Made by a program: the position numbers and the translations under genes
Shown: positions 59,236 to 64,000 of the stretch, piece after piece
How positions within the stretch are numbered: the stretch's first letter is position 1
Layout of the letters: each line of letters begins with the position of its first letter
The notes under the pieces: generated by a model
What the model saw: the letters and a program-made list of their open reading frames with translations, nothing else
Told to the model about the DNA's origin: nothing
Database searches by the model: none
Assembly: GCA_018907035.1 (NCBI GenBank)
Contig: JACCIC010000096.1
Location: 1,241,501 to 1,305,500, forward strand
DNA: 64,000 bases
Direction: 5' to 3'
From: Sycobia sp. Sy_11
Taxonomy: Eukaryota; Arthropoda; Insecta; Hymenoptera; Epichrysomallidae

Positions 59236-60521
59236 TTAGGAGTGTGAATAAGTCTTTCCCGTTTTTTGTAAGAGATGGCGCCACCAATACTGTGCGAGTA
59301 TTCAATGGTTACATATGTCATAATCAAAGCTTATTCATATGTCAACAATTCCATACTAACACATTAGTTAAAATTTTTTCGCATCATAAATTTTTGATAT
59401 CGTGAAAATGTCGAAATTTGAGCCGAGTCGACGTCATTTGCAGGAAGTTTCACTTTATTGGTTCAATTTGAAGAAATCTGCTGCCGAGACGCATCGATTG
59501 CTTTAGGAGGCTTATGGAGAAGGTTGTGTCGATGATTCAAGTGTTCGCGGATGGTTTCGACGCTTCAAAAGCGTTGATTTCGACGTGGAAGACAAGGAGC
59601 GTTCCGGGCGGCCGCAAATCTTTGAAGATCGAGAATTGGCGACTTTGCTTGATGAAGATTCTTGTCAAACGCAAGAAGAACTTGCTGAAGCATTGGGAGT
59701 TGACCGAACAACCATTTCCAAGCGTTTGAAAGCCATGGGATGATCCAAAAGCAAGGAAATTGGGTGCCGTACGAACTGAAGCTGAGAGACGTCGAACGGC
59801 GTTTTTTCACTTGCGAACAGCTGCTTCAGCGACATAAAAGAAAGGGTTTTCTGCATCGTATCGTGACTGGCGATGAAAAGTGGATACGTTACGATAATCC
59901 GAAGCGAAGAAAATCATGGGGACTACCCGGCCATGCATCATCATCGACGGCCAAGCCAAATATTCATGGCGCCAAGCTCATGCTCTGTATATGGTGGGAC
60001 CAGCTAGGTGTGGTTTACTATGAGCTTCTGAATCCGAATGAAAGGATCACAGGCGAGGTCTATCGACGACAATTGATGCGTTTGAGCCGCGCACTGCGAG
60101 AAAAACGGCCACAATACTCCGACAGGCACGACAAAGTTATTTTGCAACATGACAATGCTCGCCCACATGTTGCACCGCCGGTGAAAACATACTTAGAAAC
60201 GCTCGAATGGGAAGTCCTACCCCACCCGCCGTATAGTCCAGACGTTGCTCCGTCTGATTACCATCTCTTCAGATCGATGACGCATGGCCTGGCTGACCAG
60301 CACTTCCATTCCTACGAGGAAGCCAAAAAATGGGTGGATGACTGGATAGAGGCCAAACCGGTCGAATTTTTTCGCAACGGGATTCGTATGTTGCCAGAAA
60401 GATGGGAAAAAGTTGTAGCTAGCGATGGTCAATACTTTCAATAATTCATTTGTAACCATTTTTTCACAATAAAGGCTCAAAATTTGAAAAAAAAACGGGC
60501 AAGACTTATTCACATACCTGA
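59236..60521 (+). mobile_element. mariner (mauritiana-type), nearly intact
   Basis: Flanked by TA on both sides (59234-59235 and 60522-60523). Terminal inverted repeats: left TTAGGAGTGTGAATAAGTC, right the complement of TCAGGTATGTGAATAAGTC. Length 1286 bases. It holds one transposase reading frame with only two lesions and resembles elements known from ants and flies. Confidence 0.93.
59408..60444 (+). pseudogene. mariner transposase, one stop and one frameshift
   Basis: The ATG at 59408 opens 'MSKFEPSRRHLQEV'. An in-frame TAG lies at 59504-59506. The frame continues through the helix-turn-helix part ('RSGRPQIFEDRELATLLDED', 'TQEELAEALGVDRTTISKR') to a one-base loss near 59740. From there it is open to the stop at 60442-60444. 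The catalytic core is complete: 'VTGDEKWIRYDN', 'ILQHDNARPHV' and 'VAPSDYHLFRSM', with 34 residues between the second and third aspartates (DD34D), plus 'HPPYSPDVAP'. Cut-and-paste transposase acting on its terminal repeats. Inactive as written. Confidence 0.9.
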
Positions 60522-60752
60522 TAATTATATCTGATGTATATTGTGCGAGCGGGGAAAGTGGTACGCGGGGAAATTTAGGCAGCGGCGGCCACCAAAAAGG
60601 GGAGGGAAGTAAGGGTGTTTTTGCGAGCGTATGCGAGAGAGCGCGGAAAATGGCGGACGCCAAGATTAGAAAATGTAATTTTATTTTGTAACAAACCAAG
60701 TTGGAAAATAGAGTGCGGTATATTTTTTTTTTGCTGTTGTAGTAGAACCAAA

Positions 60753-60756
<4 letters not shown>

Positions 60757-60804
<48 letters not shown>
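60757..60804. repeat. (TA)n microsatellite
   Basis: TA run of about 24 units inside the presumed 5' LTR region. Confidence 0.95.
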
Positions 60805-60806
<2 letters not shown>

Positions 60807-60860
60807 TAAATATATGAAATTAACGAAACCTTTATGCATATTAGCCAGAGTTCCCGCCCT

Positions 60861-60885
60861 GGAAGTACTCAGGAGAAGTACTTCC
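60861..60885. repeat. Hairpin near the end of the presumed 5' LTR
   Basis: GGAAGTACT and AGTACTTCC form a nine-base stem with a seven-base loop, about 50 bases before the primer-binding site. Confidence 0.6.
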
Positions 60886-60936
60886 GGCGGTAAGTGAAAT
60901 GTACGTAACGAGCGGAAGGCCGCGCAACGTTACAAA

Positions 60937-60954
60937 TGGCGCCCAACGTGGGGC
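60937..60954 (+). promoter_or_regulatory. Primer-binding site for tRNA-Lys (CTT type)
   Basis: TGGCGCCCAACGTGGGGC is complementary to the last 18 bases of insect tRNA-Lys(CTT) including CCA. It marks the end of a 5' LTR just upstream (about 60934, ending TTACA). Minus-strand DNA synthesis of the LTR retrotransposon to the right would start here. Confidence 0.88.
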
Positions 60955-62311
60955 GGTAATCGGGCGGCGATGATTCAAGTAGCGATGAGGACTTTATGAG
61001 GAATTTATAATAAGAAAATAAAAAAAAGAAAAAAAAAAGAATTTTTTTTTGAAAATTTAAAAATTGCCAATAGAATAAAATTTTGAAGTTTAATAAGAGA
61101 AAAGGAATTTTTTTTTGAAATCTAATAGGAAGTGTTAGTAGCAATTGGTTGAGGGAAGAAAATTATGAGAAAATGAGGAGATAAGGAGAAGAAGATGCTG
61201 ATGGACGAAGACAAATAGTAGGTAGTAAATAAAAGTAAAACGAGATGAATAAGTTGATGATGGTAGAAATAAAAGGAGATGAAGAAGTACATATGAATAA
61301 GAAATAAGAAGGCATAAAGAAGCAAGAAGGTTGGTCAGAAAAAAGGGGAGAGATTAACAGAAAAAAAAAATTTCAAAAAAAAAAAAAAATTTCTAATTTT
61401 TTTTGGTATCTGCGAATGTTGGACGAGTGTAATTTTGGAAGTTTGGAAGATTATTGGAGGTGAAGACCGACAACTCAGCGCCGAGGGAGATATTGCAGGA
61501 AGTTATTTACTTATTTATTATTATAATATATGAAGCATATAAATACATACATGCTATCCTATGATTTATTTATATATCATATGTCTTTATAAAATCTAAT
61601 TATCTATGTATGAAAGTTGTATTTATAATATTTATTCACGATATTTGGGGTTCGGAATATTTATTAAATTGTTATTGAGAATATATATATTTATAATGGT
61701 TAACTAGGTAGCCTATGCGTGACTCATCATTCATCATTAATTAGGTAGGCGCTTGTATTGTGAGCCGCAGACACAGGTGGGATGTTCGAGGGGAAGACAC
61801 GGTCGCGAAGAAAAGGGAAGTAGCTTAGCAGACAGAGGGAAGTGCTTGGTAGGACCAGTAGATCACGCGAGCATCGACGTGGGATATGTCGTAGAGGTGG
61901 CCAGCCGCGGGGTAAAGCTACGCGAGTCGTCCGCTAGCCGGTTGAGGAAAGGGAGTGTAGAAAGGGAAGCCCTTTGGAGCTATAGTTACTTTTTCTTTTA
62001 CAAAAAAAAATTTTTATTTTTTTTTCCTTTTTCTCCTCTAAATCTAAACCAATTTCGTTATACGGTGCTACACCCCGCACAACCCATTGTTTTTCATTTG
62101 GTATCGCTTGAGGCCGGTTGGTGCGCCCCGAGCGGGTACCTTGCTTGGTTTTTTTTTATTATTCCTCTCGGACTGTGGTCATTGTTGCCGCGCTTAGCCA
62201 ACACGTAACGAGGTTTGACGTTCCCTCGTTGAAGAAAGAAGCAAACTAGAGTGATCTGAAGAGAGAGACAAAGGAAGAGAAAGCCACCAAGAGTTCGTAA
62301 GTAGAGCGACA
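60955..62311 (+). other. Long leader between primer-binding site and gag
   Basis: About 1.36 kb, plus strand purine-rich with long A and T runs in its first 450 bases, GC-richer after about 61750. A frame at 61753-62208 is open but without a domain. Probably untranslated leader with packaging signals, inferred from position. Confidence 0.5.
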
Positions 62312-63995
62312 ATGGCGGAGTTGTTCCCGCGACTGACAGAAGCCTTGGAGCGGTCCCGCGGGGCTCGAGCTATTGCTCGCCGATTCCGCGACCTCATAGA
62401 TGAAGAGGTCAGCGAGGAACTGGGGGTTCATGGGCTTAGCCTGACGGGAACGGATGCCGACCGTAGAGAAAGATTGCTTCGCTACGAAGTCAAAGAGAGC
62501 TTGGCGGATGAGGAGTTCCCGTGGGACCCTACAGTGGACGAAGTGGAAGACGCACGAACGGCCCCCCTAGTAGAAACTAACGTGAGCGAAGCTCCACGTC
62601 GTGGCAGCCTAGGAGAGGAAGACGGTATGGCTGCGCTGACCGCAGGCAAGAAGAGCGGTCGAGGGAGGCCACGAAAGGGGTCGGCGAGGACAGACACCGG
62701 TAATTTTGAACCAGCGGGGTACAGTATCCCACGAGGCAACGAAAGGGTAGTGGGGGCGCCGGTATCTAGCCCAACCCCTCCACCGCCCACACAATCAAGG
62801 CCGTCTGTTCCCCAAAGTATTGGAGAACCGATCGCCAATAATTCTGAGTCGCCGCCGCGGTCGACACCGGTCGCCTTGACCCATGACGACCTCATAAATA
62901 TGCTAGGGTCGTTGCTAAGCTCAGCGTTGGCTCGGACGGAGTTGGGACGGAAGTTATTAGACGAGGGAAAGCTGAGGGACGACTCCAACCCCCATATAAG
63001 TCCCACCCCCGGACCAGACTAAGTCCAGGACACCGATTATAGACACGGATGACGATGAAGCGAACGATCTGGAAGCGGTAATGGCCAGAGTGAAGAGGAA
63101 GGCGGACCAGAAGCTGTCTGCAACACGTAGGATAGTTCCCAGCCCGCCCCCAGCGAGCCCTGTACTGGGATCCGGGGTAGTTCAAAGGAAGAATGAGAAG
63201 GCGGGACCGGGCCCCACGCGGAGTTCCCCCGACGTCACTAATCGGGAAGGGAAGAAGAAGCCACGGCGAGTGTCGGAGAGTGGCAGCGAGTCATCCGAAA
63301 CAGAGTTATTCTTTTTGTCGGAAGAATCAGAACAGGAAGAGAGCGAAGAGGAATCCGAAGAGGAATTACCACAAGCCTCCGCCGCGCGACCGACCCGGAG
63401 GACCGGTCCGATAAATTGTGAGAAAACATTCCAGAACTGGCGGTTGCGGTTCTCTGGATCAGAAAAGGACAACCCGGCGGGCTTCCTAGCAAAGCTGAAG
63501 GACTGCAAACACAACACTCGCATGACGGATAAGCAAGTTTTGCGAGCTCTGCGAAGTATACTGGAAGACCCGGCGGGACAGTGGTTCAGAGAAGCAAAGC
63601 CAGGAATCAACACATGGAAGGAATTTGCAGCCGCCTTCCGTCACCAGTACTTGGGCGAGTGGGACGCCGCTGACCTGGAAGATGAGCTGAAGCGGCGCAC
63701 CCAGGCAAAGGGGGAAAAATTCGTCCACTACTTAGCAGCTCTCCGCCACATAGTGGGCAGATTCCGAAACCCCCCTTCTGCGAAAAACCTACTCATAACC
63801 GCCTATCGGAATCTAATCCCGGAATACAGGCATTTCATTGCCCACAAACGAATCCGCAGTATGGAGGAGTTGGAGAAATGGTGCAGAGTGTGGGAGAGGA
63901 TGAAGGAACTGGATAGCAGATACACGCCACCTCCAAAGGATAAGATGCGGCTGCCGCTAGGCAGCGGTAGAAGAGACGGACTCCAGCGGAAGTGA
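62312..63995 (+). pseudogene. gag of the right-hand LTR retrotransposon, broken by one frameshift
   Basis: The ATG at 62312 opens 236 codons to a TAA at 63020. The next frame is open from before 63021 without needing its own start, passes the ATG at 63081, and ends at TGA 63993-63995. The simplest reading is one gag of about 560 residues with a one-base shift near 63000-63020. The N-terminal part is acidic then proline-rich; the second part has a basic then serine/glutamate-rich linker ('SEESEQEESEEESEEELP') and a retrotransposon gag core ('NWRLRFSGSEKDNPAGFLAK', 'DPAGQWFREAKPGINTWKEF', 'FRHQYLGEWDAADLEDEL'). No zinc knuckle appears before the stop; it may lie in the next frame beyond the window. 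A programmed shift or two genes cannot be excluded. Confidence 0.8.
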
Positions 63996-64000
63996 GCGGA

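Larger units (their letters stand above)
60935..64000 (+). mobile_element. 5' portion of an LTR retrotransposon (Ty3/gypsy-like), cut by the window edge
   Basis: The primer-binding site at 60937 is followed by a purine-rich leader of about 1.36 kb with A and T homopolymers (60960-62310), then a gag reading frame from 62312. pol, the 3' LTR and the superfamily markers lie outside the window, so the Ty3/gypsy label rests on the gag type only. The left limit of the 5' LTR is not resolved. Confidence 0.75.

Noticed and set aside
62482..63006. Minus-strand frame of 174 codons
   Set aside because: It is antisense to the gag reading frame, which has a recognisable gag core downstream.

Overview
The window looks like nuclear DNA from a hymenopteran insect, most likely an ant. 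It is AT-rich, its genes have short exons with GT-AG introns, and it holds a six-exon insect odorant receptor. It also carries at least seven mariner-family remnants, an R1-clade non-LTR element and Ty3/gypsy-type elements. The species call is an inference from gene style and transposon content.

Only two host genes can be read in full, both on the plus strand. The first is sorting nexin 4 (19232-23202, ten coding exons, 425 codons plus stop). It has an N-terminal PX domain and a C-terminal BAR-like region, and one of its introns appears to be GC-AG. The second is an insect odorant receptor of 391 codons in six exons (43534-50316). Its reading frame is intact even though its introns hold a tRNA-derived SINE, a degraded retroelement ORF and a nearly full-length dead mariner. 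A probable first coding exon with a signal peptide lies at 30169-30357 (+). A weaker candidate exon with a good splice donor lies at 9844-10072 (-).

Layout: 1-11 kb is AT-rich non-coding DNA with microsatellites and two GC-elevated islands (about 2.04-2.5 and 9.84-10.7 kb). 11.4-18 kb holds a diverged duplicated segment, two dead mariners, a 0.71-kb foldback element and an unusual AATATCACA-rich direct and inverted repeat. 19-23.2 kb is SNX4. 23.2-28 kb is AT-rich intergenic DNA with a 1.2-kb long inverted repeat. 28.3-32.1 kb has GC-rich islands, two related mariners and the signal-peptide exon. 32.1-37.1 kb is a broken Ty3/gypsy element. 37.1-40.35 kb is an antisense R1-clade retrotransposon that is nearly intact, bounded by simple repeats. 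40.9-41.2 kb is a Penelope-like RT fragment. 43.5-50.3 kb is the odorant receptor. 51.2-53.8 kb holds further members of the foldback family, including a 1.66-kb version. 55.2-55.45 kb is a SINE with a clear target-site duplication. 56.5-60.5 kb holds two more mariners. From about 60.9 kb to the right edge is the 5' end of a second LTR retrotransposon, with an exact tRNA-Lys primer-binding site and a gag broken by one frameshift.

The genes do not form a pathway. SNX4 is an endosomal sorting factor, the receptor is a chemosensory membrane protein, and nearly everything else recognisable is mobile DNA. The most unusual structures are the foldback family (four arms of one repeat family), the 26.7-27.9 kb inverted repeat, and the SINE family with two copies.
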